From: Candidatus Avelusimicrobium intestinipullorum
Lineage (GTDB): Bacteria > Elusimicrobiota > Elusimicrobia > Elusimicrobiales > Elusimicrobiaceae
Assembly: GCA_944324635.1 (NCBI GenBank)
Contig: CALUXC010000002.1
Span: 62,001 to 126,000 of the forward strand
Reading direction: 5' to 3'
DNA length: 64,000 nucleotides
Part shown: piece by piece, positions 17,310-25,048 of the stretch
How the letters are laid out: every line of letters starts with the position of its first letter
How positions within the stretch are numbered: position 1 is the first letter of the stretch
Position numbers and translations under genes: made by a program
The notes under the pieces: generated by a model
What the model saw: the letters and a program-made list of their open reading frames with translations, nothing else
Told to the model about the DNA's origin: nothing
The model's database searches: none

Positions 17310-17740
17310 AGGCAAATCCCCATAATCAAGGCGTCGTCTTTCCCGTCGTAAAATTTTGCCCGGCGCCCCAATTCCTTCAACCCGGCTTTGGTGTAGAGCG
17401 AAATGGCCGGCAGATTATGCACGTTTACTTCCAACGTCACCGTGCGCCCGCCGCTTTTGCGTACATCGTTTAGCGCATAGGACAAAAGCCCATACCCTAT
17501 CCCTTTCCTACAAGCCTGCGGCAATACGGCCAAGTTCAAAATCTCGCACACGTCCGCCGCCAGCCGAAGCGCCAAAAAACCCAGCACTTCGCCGTTTTCT
17601 TCCCAGCACCACACGCGGGCAGACGCATTGGCAATTTCCCCCGCCATGCCCTTTTCGCCCCAATGGGCGCTCATTGGCTGGGACTGCGCAATAAAAGCCA
17701 GTCTGCCGGCTTCTAGGGCTAAAGCGGGGCGTATTTTCAT
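17306..17740 (-). CDS. rimI: Ribosomal-protein-alanine N-acetyltransferase
   Basis: 144 residues of the GNAT fold, with VLPQACRKGIGYGLLSYAL as the acetyl-CoA loop (Q/RxxGxG/A), VTLEVNVHNLPAISLYTKAGL as motif B, and a C-terminal MGICL. RimI acetylates ribosomal protein S18. The family assignment rests on the EVxxxNxxAxxLYxxxGF-like stretch and on the position after tsaB, a classic tsaE-tsaB-rimI order. Start and stop overlap the neighbours by 4 nt on both sides (ATGA). The C-terminal AKFYDGKDDALIM matches the RxxYYxxxxDAxxM pattern of RimI. Confidence 0.9.
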   Translation of the reverse strand: MKIRPALALEAGRLAFIAQSQPMSAHWGEKGMAGEIANASARVWCWEENGEVLGFLALRLAADVCEILNLAVLPQACRKGIGYGLLSYALNDVRKSGGRTVTLEVNVHNLPAISLYTKAGLKELGRRAKFYDGKDDALIMGICL

Positions 17741-18432
17741 ACGGGTTTAATTAACTCAAAACGAGCCGGTTTAAGATACAGCGGTTCCAGCGCGTCTTTT
17801 TCCCAGGCGTCATCTTGCGCCATGGCCAGCATTTTGGCCGGCTGCAGTTTGCATTCTTTCTTGTCAGCCAGCGGATAAAGGCCTCCCAAAAGTTCGTCTA
17901 ACGAAGCGCCGTCTTTATCGTTACCGGCCACAAAAAGAGGTCGGTCGTAAGCGGCCAGGCGTTCCAACAGTTCCTCGCGGGAAAGCCACGCCGGGCCGGC
18001 CGCGCGGTCATCAAAAATCTGCAGGAAGTATTCCTCTCTAAACGCATGCAGCACCACGGCCAAAGCCCCTTGAGGGTTCTGTTTCTGCCAGGTTTGAAAT
18101 TTGCGGGAAGACTGCGTTTGAAAGCGAACCGCTTGAAACATCGTTACGCCGCGCACTTCGGCATGGCTGAGATATTTGAGCATGGAGGCAAACGTAAGCG
18201 AAATGCGTATACCGGTAAAACGCCCCGGGCCGCGAATTAAGAACACGCGCCCGATATCGTTTAATTCCGCTCCGGCGCGGGCCAGCAAATCGTGCAAAGC
18301 GGGGAAGAGCAATTTTTCCTGCTTTACGCCCTTGCGCCGCACGGAATATACATGTCCGTCTTTTTCCACCGCCAACATCAGCGGCGAAGCGGACGTATCC
18401 ATCGCCAAGGTTATTTTTTTGCCGCTTTGCAT
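17737..18432 (-). CDS. tsaB: tRNA threonylcarbamoyladenosine biosynthesis protein TsaB
   Basis: 231 residues of the ASKHA fold. The N-terminal ITLAMDTSASPLMLAVEKDG and the GPGRFTGIRISLTFASML block (the family pattern GPGSFTGLRIG) identify it. It is the non-catalytic partner that holds TsaD and TsaE together when t6A is added at A37 of ANN-decoding tRNAs. It overlaps tsaE by 22 nt and rimI by 4 nt. The family usually has Ser in the PGSFTG motif; here it is Arg. Confidence 0.92.
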   Translation of the reverse strand: MQSGKKITLAMDTSASPLMLAVEKDGHVYSVRRKGVKQEKLLFPALHDLLARAGAELNDIGRVFLIRGPGRFTGIRISLTFASMLKYLSHAEVRGVTMFQAVRFQTQSSRKFQTWQKQNPQGALAVVLHAFREEYFLQIFDDRAAGPAWLSREELLERLAAYDRPLFVAGNDKDGASLDELLGGLYPLADKKECKLQPAKMLAMAQDDAWEKDALEPLYLKPARFELIKPV

Positions 18433-18887
18433 AATGCCTCCAACAACGCGTCCGACACGCGCCCAAAAGATTTAAGCGAAATCACGCGGTCGTCGCCTTC
18501 TTTCAAAATAAAATCCATTTCCAGCCGGTCCGCCGGCAACATATGGCGTATCGGGTCCGGCCATTCCGCCAAAATGACGGCTTGTTCATCTTCCAGCATT
18601 TCCTCAAAGCCGAGGTTGAAAACTTCCCCCTCTTCCAGGCGGAACAAATCAATATGAAACAGCCGATGATTTTTGTTTTTGTATTCTTTCATCAAGCTGA
18701 AGCTCGCACTAGTGGGAGAGCTTTTAAGCCCCAGCGCGGCGGCCACGCCTTTTACAAACACCGTCTTCCCCGCGCCGATAGGACCCCGCAGGAATACAAT
18801 TTCCCCCCCTTTGAGGGCCTTTGCAAAGCGCCCCGCCAGGGCCAGGGTTTCTTCGCGGGAAGCGGAAAAAATTTCACCTGTTTTCAT
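18411..18887 (-). CDS. tsaE: tRNA threonylcarbamoyladenosine biosynthesis ATPase TsaE
   Basis: 158 residues. P-loop GPIGAGKTVFVKG (about 34), SPTSASFSL switch region, HIDLFRLEE and the ILAEWPD motif are all TsaE hallmarks. It binds and hydrolyses ATP to recycle the TsaBD complex. I chose the ATG at 18887 because it overlaps the upstream stop as TAATG; an in-frame ATG at 18908 would add seven residues. The C-terminus overlaps tsaB. Confidence 0.92.
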   Translation of the reverse strand: MKTGEIFSASREETLALAGRFAKALKGGEIVFLRGPIGAGKTVFVKGVAAALGLKSSPTSASFSLMKEYKNKNHRLFHIDLFRLEEGEVFNLGFEEMLEDEQAVILAEWPDPIRHMLPADRLEMDFILKEGDDRVISLKSFGRVSDALLEALCKAAKK

Positions 18888-19345
18888 TATTTCACCGTTT
18901 TGATGCAAATTTCGCGCCCGTTCACTTCACGGCGGTCCAGGTTGGTCGGGTCGGGCACTTCTTTCCCGTCCACGGAGAACACATATTCATATTCTCCGCC
19001 CGTCAAAGCCACAGAGGTTTCAAAATAACCTTTGCGGTATGCTTTGAGTACGATGGGGTCTTTCCCCCAGCGATTAAAATCGGCCAGCAGCTCCACTTTT
19101 TTGGCTCCGGGAGCAGTTAAATAAAATTTGCGGTACTTCACTTCCGTATCGTATTTATGTTCGGCCGGTTTCATGCGGGCGAGCAGGCTTTCTTTATTTA
19201 GCGGCGCCACGGAAGCGGAACTTTCTATCGTGTCGGCGGAATAGTCGTAATAATCCTCGGACGCGATAAAAAACCACGTCAGCATAACGGCAATTAAAAA
19301 CAAAAAGAGCACAAACAAGGCTCCCGGTTTTCTAATTTTGGGCAT
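18887..19345 (-). CDS. Membrane-anchored CBM48/glycogen-binding-like protein
   Basis: 152 residues. A single membrane helix (about 9-29) is followed by a linker and, from about 65, a domain resembling the early-set Ig fold of isoamylase N and AMPK glycogen-binding domains: FYLTAPGAKKVELLADFNRWGKDPIVL, then GYFETSVALTGGEYEYVFSVDGKEVPDPTN. The FNxW and YxYxFxVDG patterns are typical of CBM48. Whether it binds glycan or only uses the fold is unknown. The short C-terminus lacks a catalytic domain. It sits between a radical SAM gene and tsaE, overlapping both. Confidence 0.75.
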   Translation of the reverse strand: MPKIRKPGALFVLFLFLIAVMLTWFFIASEDYYDYSADTIESSASVAPLNKESLLARMKPAEHKYDTEVKYRKFYLTAPGAKKVELLADFNRWGKDPIVLKAYRKGYFETSVALTGGEYEYVFSVDGKEVPDPTNLDRREVNGREICIKTVK

Positions 19346-19985
19346 CTAAAAAACTCCTCAAATAAAATTCTGCCCCAGCCTCTTTGGCAATTTTTTCCAC
19401 GGCGGCCGCATCCGCGCCCGTCTGGTCCACACAGCTGGCCACCACGCGGGCAAAACCCGCCTGGGCACAATCGCGCAAAAAAGTTTTGACGGCCTCGTAT
19501 CCGTCTTCATACCCGGCGGCCGGGCGGACAATTTGCCGCCACACCGTTTCGTTTTGCGCGTTTAAGCTCACGTTCACTACGTCAATTACGCGCCGCAGTT
19601 CGGGCACGATGTTTTTATGGTTAATCAAATTTCCCAACCCGTTCGTGTTCAGGCGAATTTGAAACGGCGGATATTTGGCCTGGGCCATCCAGCCTTTTAA
19701 GGTTTGCGCCGTGAATAACAACACGTCCAGGCGCATCGTCGGCTCGCCATAGCCGCAAAAAACAACTTCCTTAAAAGGAGCTTTTTTCAGTTCCTCGTCC
19801 AAGGCGGCCACTACTTCGCCGGCGGTAGGTTCGTTGCCCTGCAAATTCAAATTGTTCCCGTGAAAATCCATATGCCATTTGGTTTTGATGCAAAAGGCAC
19901 ACAAGTTGGGACAGCGGTTCGTAATATTCAAATACACGCCGTCCCCAAAGCGATAGGCGATTTTCGGCGTTTCTTGTTTAGACAT
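19332..19985 (-). CDS. TatD-associated-type radical SAM protein
   Basis: 217 residues, a short radical SAM enzyme. The cluster-binding motif is CPNLCAFC (the CxxxCxxC pattern; about residue 24) preceded by YLNITNRCPNLCAFC, and the second strand has EVVFCGYGEPTMRLDVL, the GE motif. The small size and ITNRCxNxCxFC context match the family often found beside TatD nucleases. The substrate is unknown. An extended -10 box lies 18 nt upstream, so this is the first gene of a six-gene operon, and its 3' end overlaps the CBM48-like gene by 14 nt. Confidence 0.8.
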   Translation of the reverse strand: MSKQETPKIAYRFGDGVYLNITNRCPNLCAFCIKTKWHMDFHGNNLNLQGNEPTAGEVVAALDEELKKAPFKEVVFCGYGEPTMRLDVLLFTAQTLKGWMAQAKYPPFQIRLNTNGLGNLINHKNIVPELRRVIDVVNVSLNAQNETVWRQIVRPAAGYEDGYEAVKTFLRDCAQAGFARVVASCVDQTGADAAAVEKIAKEAGAEFYLRSFLDAQN

Positions 19986-20002
19986 AAATACCTCTTATAG
20001 CT

Positions 20003-20011
20003 ATTATAGCA
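20003..20011 (-). promoter_or_regulatory. Extended -10 promoter of the radical SAM-tsaE-tsaB-rimI operon
   Basis: On the minus strand TGCTATAAT lies 17 nt before the ATG at 19985, and AGAGG lies between them. Confidence 0.6.
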
Positions 20012-20091
20012 ATTTGAAAACGCCCCCACGCCCCCGCAAACGGGTTAGAAAACAGGACAGCTGCACCTGAAAATTAATAAAATAAAAGTAA

Positions 20092-20176
20092 GGAGAGGTG
20101 GCCGAGTGGTTTAAGGCACTAGTCTTGAAAACTGGCATACCGCAAGGTATCGAGGGTTCGAATCCCTCCCTCTCCG
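20092..20176 (+). tRNA. tRNA-Ser (anticodon UGA)
   Basis: Acceptor strands GGAGAGG and CTCTCC pair, with discriminator G. The anticodon stem CTAGT/ACTGG holds loop CTTGAAA with TGA at 20126-20128. A long variable arm (GCATACCGCAAGGTATCGA) and T-loop TTCGAAT mark a class II serine tRNA. CCA is not encoded. Confidence 0.97.
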
Positions 20177-20205
20177 TTTTTTAGTTTTGCTCTATACGCA
20201 ATATT

Positions 20206-20238
20206 CCCCGTTCGGGTTATTTCCCGACGGGGATTTTC
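20206..20238 (+). terminator. Intrinsic terminator after tRNA-Ser
   Basis: CCCCGTTCGGG and CCCGACGGGG pair around TTATTT, followed by ATTTTCTTTT. It marks the last host feature before the AT-rich element. Confidence 0.8.
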
Positions 20239-20332
20239 TTTTGTACAACTTATAGCAGGCCCTTTTGTGTGGATTTTTCCGTTTGACGGCGTTCTTTATA
20301 ATTTTATGCTGTCTTTTTATTGAGGAAGTTGT

Positions 20333-21937
20333 TTAACGAAAGAAGATTTCTTCCTGTTCCCGCCAGTTTGGCGTATGTATAGATAGTAAATGTTTGAGGG
20401 TACAATCTGCAGGCTGCTTGCCTATTAATATGGTCCGTATGATTTTTGGCGATAAAAAACTTAGTTCAAGGATTCGCCGTACATATTGTTCGGATACTTT
20501 CTCCCTGTCGGATACCTCTTTGAACGTTCTTCCAGTTAATATATCTTGGTGCCATTTGTAGGATTGTGCCAAAATCTTGATAAGGTTCGTTTCTTTATGG
20601 GGAGTGGGTTTAATTACCTCTCCTACTAGCACTTTAGCCCCATTGTCTATAACGCCAATATGATAATTTTCTGTATAGGAACATTCCTTGCTAGATTGTA
20701 ATAAACGCATTTCTCTGTTTTCATAGAGCGCGTTTAACAGTTCTATCACTTGTTCCTCGTGTAGAGTGATTTTGATATGGGTTGGGGATAAGTCTATACG
20801 TTTTATAATGACTTGTTCTATAGAGCGGGTAGTTGTATAGGAAGAGAGTTTATTTATAATATCTTTTTGTTTATTAATTTCAAAATCCTTTATATACGGA
20901 TATATTGCCGTTTTATCCTTTAAGAACTGGTTAAACCAATTATCTATAAATTCTTCCAGTTTGGGTAAGGATATCTTACTTATCTGCCCTATTTTGCTCG
21001 GCTCTTTGCGGATAAGTGCTTGGCTTACATAATAGCGATATGTTTTACCGCTACAACCTGTACTCCAACTGGGGCTCATTATGTTGCCTTTATCATCATA
21101 TAACTTCCCGGCCAAAAGGCTTTTACTGGGATTATAACACTGCCGGTTGATACGGTTGCTGTTCATAACCGCTTGGGCTTGGTTAAATAGTCCTATTGGG
21201 ATTATGCCTTGGTGTTCCCCCTGGTACCATATACCCTTATGCCCTACCTGCCCTATATAGGCTTTATTACGTAAGATACAGTTTAAGTTCCCAACAGATA
21301 TAGGGTGGCCTTGTTTATTTAACCACTCTTTTACAAGTGTGGTACTTTTGAGTTCAACATACTTTTTGAATATACTATTAACAAGTTTTACTTTTTCTTC
21401 ATCCGGATATATCTTTTTATCTTTGCGGTAATACCCGAGTGGCGGTTTGCCGCCCATCCACATACCTTTTTTCTTGCTAGCGGCGATTTTATCCCTTATA
21501 CGCTCTCCAGTTACTTCCCGCTCGAATTGGGCAAAGGATAATAACATATTTAGGGTTAATCGCCCCATACTGGTAGTGGTATTAAAATGCTGCGTGATAG
21601 ATACAAAAGACGCGTTATGCTTATCCAATACCTCTACAATTTTGCTAAAGTCCATTAAACTGCGGGTTAATCGGTCTATCTTATACACCACAATTATATC
21701 TATAAGCCCAGCCTTGATATCCGATAATAATTGCTGTAAAGCAGGTCTGTTTAATGTACCGCCAGAGTATCCGCCATCATCATAATGGGTAGGTAATAAC
21801 TGCCAGTTTTCGTGCTTTTGACTTTTTATATAGGCTTCGCACGCCTCCCGCTGGGCCTGCAAACTGTTAAATTCAAGTTCTAGGCCTTCTTCGCTGGATT
21901 TGCGCGTATAGATGGCACACCGTATTTTAGTTTTCAT
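20333..21937 (-). CDS. Large serine recombinase (integrase)
   Basis: 534 residues. The N-terminal resolvase domain (about 1-150) has the catalytic serine in AIYTRKSSEEGLELEFNSLQAQ, and later the conserved YDDGGYSGGTLNRP, DRLTRSLMDF and the E-helix FAQFEREVTGERIRDKI. A recombinase domain follows (PPLGYY, LNKQGHPISVGNLNCILRNKAYIG), then a zinc-ribbon-like region (LLAGKLYDD...) and a coiled C-terminal end. It cuts and rejoins attP/attB through a 5' phosphoserine. It lies 157 nt from the tRNA-Ser, at the left edge of an AT-rich 17-kb island, and overlaps the DUF2924 gene by 11 nt, the common arrangement. It very likely integrated the island. Confidence 0.93.
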   Translation of the reverse strand: MKTKIRCAIYTRKSSEEGLELEFNSLQAQREACEAYIKSQKHENWQLLPTHYDDGGYSGGTLNRPALQQLLSDIKAGLIDIIVVYKIDRLTRSLMDFSKIVEVLDKHNASFVSITQHFNTTTSMGRLTLNMLLSFAQFEREVTGERIRDKIAASKKKGMWMGGKPPLGYYRKDKKIYPDEEKVKLVNSIFKKYVELKSTTLVKEWLNKQGHPISVGNLNCILRNKAYIGQVGHKGIWYQGEHQGIIPIGLFNQAQAVMNSNRINRQCYNPSKSLLAGKLYDDKGNIMSPSWSTGCSGKTYRYYVSQALIRKEPSKIGQISKISLPKLEEFIDNWFNQFLKDKTAIYPYIKDFEINKQKDIINKLSSYTTTRSIEQVIIKRIDLSPTHIKITLHEEQVIELLNALYENREMRLLQSSKECSYTENYHIGVIDNGAKVLVGEVIKPTPHKETNLIKILAQSYKWHQDILTGRTFKEVSDREKVSEQYVRRILELSFLSPKIIRTILIGKQPADCTLKHLLSIHTPNWREQEEIFFR

Positions 21938-22313
21938 CTTTCACCCCAAAGAATACTTTGCCGTTCCAACTTTTACCTGTTATTGCCTTGGCAATCCCCG
22001 ACAGGCTTTTGTATTGTTTGCCGTTGTATAAGTAGCCATTAGAGATAACTTCTACTGTATGGACAACTCCCTTATAAGAACGCGTGATTTTAGAGCCGGA
22101 TTCCCAGATAACAGTGTGTTTATTGGCCGACATAGAAGCCTGTTTAACCTCATTAAAAAAGCCAAGGGAAGAAATCTTCTCCCGCTTGGCTTGTTCATAC
22201 CAAATTAGATATTTAATGATTAGGCTGCGACGAATTGGCGGTATCGGCCGGTTGATTACTTCGGTCCATTTGACACGCAACTGCTGAACAGTACAATGTG
22301 TATAGTCAGTCAT
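21927..22313 (-). CDS. DUF2924 protein next to the recombinase
   Basis: 128 residues. The family is known as a frequent partner of serine recombinases; its role is unproven but may be as an accessory DNA-binding factor. The pattern here is SKITRSYKGVVHTVEVISNGYLYNGKQYKSLSGIAKAITGKSWNGKVFFG at the C-terminus, with an N-terminal helical domain. The start at 22313 follows AGGAGGGG closely; an in-frame ATG at 22331 has none. A second gene with the same C-terminal domain lies at 35692, near the other end of the element. Confidence 0.8.
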   Translation of the reverse strand: MTDYTHCTVQQLRVKWTEVINRPIPPIRRSLIIKYLIWYEQAKREKISSLGFFNEVKQASMSANKHTVIWESGSKITRSYKGVVHTVEVISNGYLYNGKQYKSLSGIAKAITGKSWNGKVFFGVKDEN

Positions 22314-22379
22314 ATCCCCTCCTATACACATTACGGCTTACTAGGGCCTAGAAGTCAAGTACAACAACATAAAAGGAAT

Positions 22380-22404
22380 ATAAGTTCGATTCCTGTTGGG
22401 CGCA
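22380..22404 (+). other. tRNA 3'-end fragment (copy A)
   Basis: ATAAG, TTCGATT, CCTGT, TGGGCGC and A are in the spacing of a T-arm (four of five pairs), acceptor 3' strand and discriminator base. No 5' half exists upstream. A terminator follows at 22418. It looks like the remains of an attachment site left when an element inserted into a tRNA gene. Confidence 0.55.
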
Positions 22405-22417
22405 CGTCTTAAAATAT

Positions 22418-22446
22418 ACCCGTTCTCCGTCGAGAGCGGGTTTTTT
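22418..22446 (+). terminator. Intrinsic terminator behind the tRNA fragment
   Basis: ACCCGTTCTC and GAGAGCGGGT pair (9 of 10) around CGTC, with six T after. It is placed as it would be behind an intact tRNA gene. Confidence 0.75.
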
Positions 22447-22453
22447 CTTATAC

Positions 22454-22664
22454 TCCCTCGTCGACACTTTTTGAGCAAAATGAGCAAAATTACGCAAATC
22501 TTGTATATTCTTAGTGGACCCTCTATGGTGTACAGTAAATGCTAGTTTTCTTTGTATTTCTCGTCGACAAAATCTAAATTATATACACTTTTTCTGCAAA
22601 CTATATCCGCACAGCTTAAATTCCCAAGATTTTTTACATACTATAATTATTATCTCTCGTCGAG
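22454..22664. repeat. Three spaced CTCGTCGA motifs
   Basis: CTCGTCGA occurs at about 22458, 22560 and 22655, roughly 100 nt apart in a 585-nt stretch without a credible gene (22314-22898). Two are followed by C, giving the palindrome GTCGAC. This could be a protein-binding site; nothing else supports it. Confidence 0.35.
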
Positions 22665-22845
22665 GAAGTATAAAAACCACTAAAATTTTTTGCGAAAACT
22701 ATGAATATACTGGGCACAGTTTGGACACTATATCCGCGTGGTTTTTCCGGTTACTGGTTTGCCATTTCTTGTGCTTTTATTATGCCTTGTGCGCTTTTTG
22801 GGCACAGTAAATAAGCTATATGGTTAATGGACAGAGTTTGGAACT

Positions 22846-22876
22846 AAAAAACCGCCCCTATTGCTAGGAGCGGCTA
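22846..22876 (-). terminator. Intrinsic terminator of the cargo operon
   Basis: On the minus strand CCGCTCCTAG and ATAGGGGCGG pair and TTTTTT follows, just past the lipoprotein stop at 22899. Confidence 0.75.
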
Positions 22877-22898
22877 TCTAACGATTAGGAAAGAATTA

Positions 22899-23678
22899 TT
22901 ACAGCCGAAGCACTCGATCCATTTCATCTGCTAAAAAGTGTAATTTTTCAAGGGCGTCTATGGCTTCAAAGAGTCCTTCGTTATTTAATACAAGCATTTT
23001 ATCCTTATCAAACGCCTGTATCGCCACAGCGGGCATATTGGCGGTAATTTTGGCGGCTAACATCTCTTGAGCCAGAGAGATATCTTCCTTCTCTGTAACG
23101 TGAGCCTTCTGCCCAGGTTTTAAGAGAGGAAAATCAACAATGAACATCGCCATCTTTTTGTTAGGACCTGGCTCGAAATCTTCTCGGGCCATAATCTGTA
23201 GGCCGGATATCTCTTTGTCCGTTTTATTTTCAATATCCATTTCTTTAACATGGGTGGCTTTATTGTATGTTAAATTCGTTATAACAATTTTGCTTAACTC
23301 TGAAGGCTGGGATGCTATCTCCGGAATACCCGCAAGTGATAAGCGAGAGATAGAACCATCAAAATCTTTCTTTAGAGCAATCAAGTCCTCATTGAAGACC
23401 TGCAAAGCCTCTTGATAATTCTTCCCATTAAGTTCTGTGGCAAGTCTTTCATAAGATTTGGGACTAGGGAATTGGTATTTAGTATAGAAATCCACGTACC
23501 CATCAAATTTTTGTTTTTGGGCAGCTGGAACAGAGGCAGATATTATTTTTAGGCTCTCTACCAGTCTTTCCTGAGAAGAAGCGTCCAATACAGGTAGATT
23601 TTGGGTGCTAGTAGAACTTTGAGCACATCCGCCTACAAAGAATATCCCTAAACACAGAATTAACGATATTTTTTTCAT
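22899..23678 (-). CDS. Putative lipoprotein, unknown function
   Basis: 259 residues. N-terminal MKKISLILCLGIFFVGGCAQ is a lipoprotein signal with lipobox VGGC. The mature part has helical Ser/Ala/Leu-rich regions (about 30-110) and a mixed domain (about 125-200) with TNLTYNKATHVKEMDIENKTDKEI, which looks like an Ig-like or FxLYD-type beta sandwich. It ends in a helical segment. I recognise no family with certainty. It is the last gene of a three-gene minus-strand operon, 20 nt after the membrane protein gene, and codon use is AT-rich like the rest of the island. Confidence 0.7.
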   Translation of the reverse strand: MKKISLILCLGIFFVGGCAQSSTSTQNLPVLDASSQERLVESLKIISASVPAAQKQKFDGYVDFYTKYQFPSPKSYERLATELNGKNYQEALQVFNEDLIALKKDFDGSISRLSLAGIPEIASQPSELSKIVITNLTYNKATHVKEMDIENKTDKEISGLQIMAREDFEPGPNKKMAMFIVDFPLLKPGQKAHVTEKEDISLAQEMLAAKITANMPAVAIQAFDKDKMLVLNNEGLFEAIDALEKLHFLADEMDRVLRL

Positions 23679-23698
23679 GGGTTCTCCTAGTGAATATT

Positions 23699-25036
23699 TT
23701 ACTCTTGTTTCCCTTGTTTAGCTTCTAGATCAGCCAATTTCTTTTTAAGTTCAGCGACTTCCAAAGACAAAATTTGATTTTGTAACTTTTCTTTCTCTTG
23801 TTTCAATTCATCATTTTTAGAAGATTTTTCTTCTTTTTTCTGCGAGGAAGAATTCTTTTTTATATTAATAATTTTCTTGACAATGAAAGAAATAAGCCAT
23901 AGCCCACCAAAAGATATAAGGCCGAATACAAGCGATACAATAAATACAAAAACAGGTGGAAGTAAACGCTCGGATGCCTTTGGCGTATCGGCATCCAATA
24001 TCCCTAAAGTCATAAATAAACACATTGCCAACATACAGGCAACACTCACAACTATTTTCCAATGTTTCCATTGTAGAAAATCCCGTATTGCATGATATGT
24101 TTTCGCAGAGAAGATTAGCAGAATGGTATAGGATAATAATCCGGCTATACTTCCCCATAAAAGGCCCACAAAAGGCAAAATCAAACGATCATGAGGGTTC
24201 GGATGGCCAGAGGACAATGCGGCCCCAAAAAACAGGGCAATGCATATGGCAACAACACCGCTAACAATAAATCTCCATAAACTCCAATGAATGCATCCCC
24301 TTAATAGTTGGTATACTTTGGGATCCTTTGCTTTTTTTAGGAAATTTATTTTATGTCCAGATCCAAATGCTATAGGAATAAGAAACACGAGTAACAATAT
24401 AATGCCGAGATATACAAAACACTGGGCGAAAAATTTAGATGACTTTGTAAACAATGAATTTTCGTCGCCACCATATTCCGGATGAATTTTTAATCCGTCT
24501 AACAATGTCGATCTCTCTATGGCATAATTACCTGATTCAATGATATTTTGATATTCCTGTTTACGAGTTTGATGCAGTTTATAATAGTTGCGGAGTATCT
24601 CCTTGGCCTCATTAGACAGATTGGTCCCTTCCCCAAGTATTTGGGCATCCGTTATCTCCATAAAGGAAACCTTTTTCTCTAATTGCTCAAAATATTTTGC
24701 GGTTTCTTCCAAAGCCTCCTTTTGACGTGAGTCTAGGCCTCCCCGATACAAATCCCATTCGGTTTTTGCCATTTCTGTCTTTAAATGAGATAAATTACGT
24801 TTAATATCGAGTCTAATTCCATTTATGGTATGTAGAATGTTCGGTCCAAAAGCAACAAAAGAATTCCAAGCTGTAATCAGTTTTGCATTGCTATTAAATC
24901 CTCTTGAAAGTATGCTGGCAAAAGTTTCTTCGGGATGACGAGACATCCAATAGTCTTTATTTGTTACAGACGTAGATTCTACATATAGAATCAATGCCAA
25001 AAAAACAACTCCAAGTATTGCTAGAACTCTTTTCAT
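23699..25036 (-). CDS. Multipass membrane protein with coiled-coil tail, unknown
   Basis: 445 residues. One N-terminal helix (about 5-22) is followed by a charged helical region (40-200), then five membrane helices between about 210 and 390, and a Lys/Glu-rich coiled coil (about 395-445, heptads ending LEVAELKKKLADLEAKQ). Not recognised. It is the middle gene of the three-gene cargo, 12 nt after the ankyrin gene. It could anchor a complex with the two lipoproteins, though this is only inferred from gene order. Confidence 0.7.
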   Translation of the reverse strand: MKRVLAILGVVFLALILYVESTSVTNKDYWMSRHPEETFASILSRGFNSNAKLITAWNSFVAFGPNILHTINGIRLDIKRNLSHLKTEMAKTEWDLYRGGLDSRQKEALEETAKYFEQLEKKVSFMEITDAQILGEGTNLSNEAKEILRNYYKLHQTRKQEYQNIIESGNYAIERSTLLDGLKIHPEYGGDENSLFTKSSKFFAQCFVYLGIILLLVFLIPIAFGSGHKINFLKKAKDPKVYQLLRGCIHWSLWRFIVSGVVAICIALFFGAALSSGHPNPHDRLILPFVGLLWGSIAGLLSYTILLIFSAKTYHAIRDFLQWKHWKIVVSVACMLAMCLFMTLGILDADTPKASERLLPPVFVFIVSLVFGLISFGGLWLISFIVKKIINIKKNSSSQKKEEKSSKNDELKQEKEKLQNQILSLEVAELKKKLADLEAKQGKQE

Positions 25037-25048
25037 TATTTTTTCTCC

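Larger units (their letters stand above)
22380..22535 (+). repeat. Diverged flanking repeat, copy A
   Basis: Shares with 26726-26950 the blocks GATTCCTGTTGGGC, TTCTCCGTC, CTTATAC-CTC and TGTATATTCTTAGTGGACCC (identical, 22503-22522) then TATGG(T/TG)TACA. The order is the same, the spacing differs. The two copies flank the ankyrin/membrane/lipoprotein cargo. Confidence 0.6.

Noticed and set aside
20092..20176. tRNA-Ser 3' end as the attachment site of the element
   Set aside because: No copy of its 3' end occurs at the right boundary, and the recombinase is of the serine type, which rarely uses tRNA genes.
22380..22404. Intact tRNA gene
   Set aside because: Only the T-arm and acceptor 3' side are present; no 5' acceptor, D-arm or anticodon arm is found upstream.
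22514..22810. Plus-strand frame of 98 residues in the gap after the recombinase
   Set aside because: No ribosome binding site, no family likeness, odd Cys/His/Phe-rich composition, and it covers the spaced repeats.
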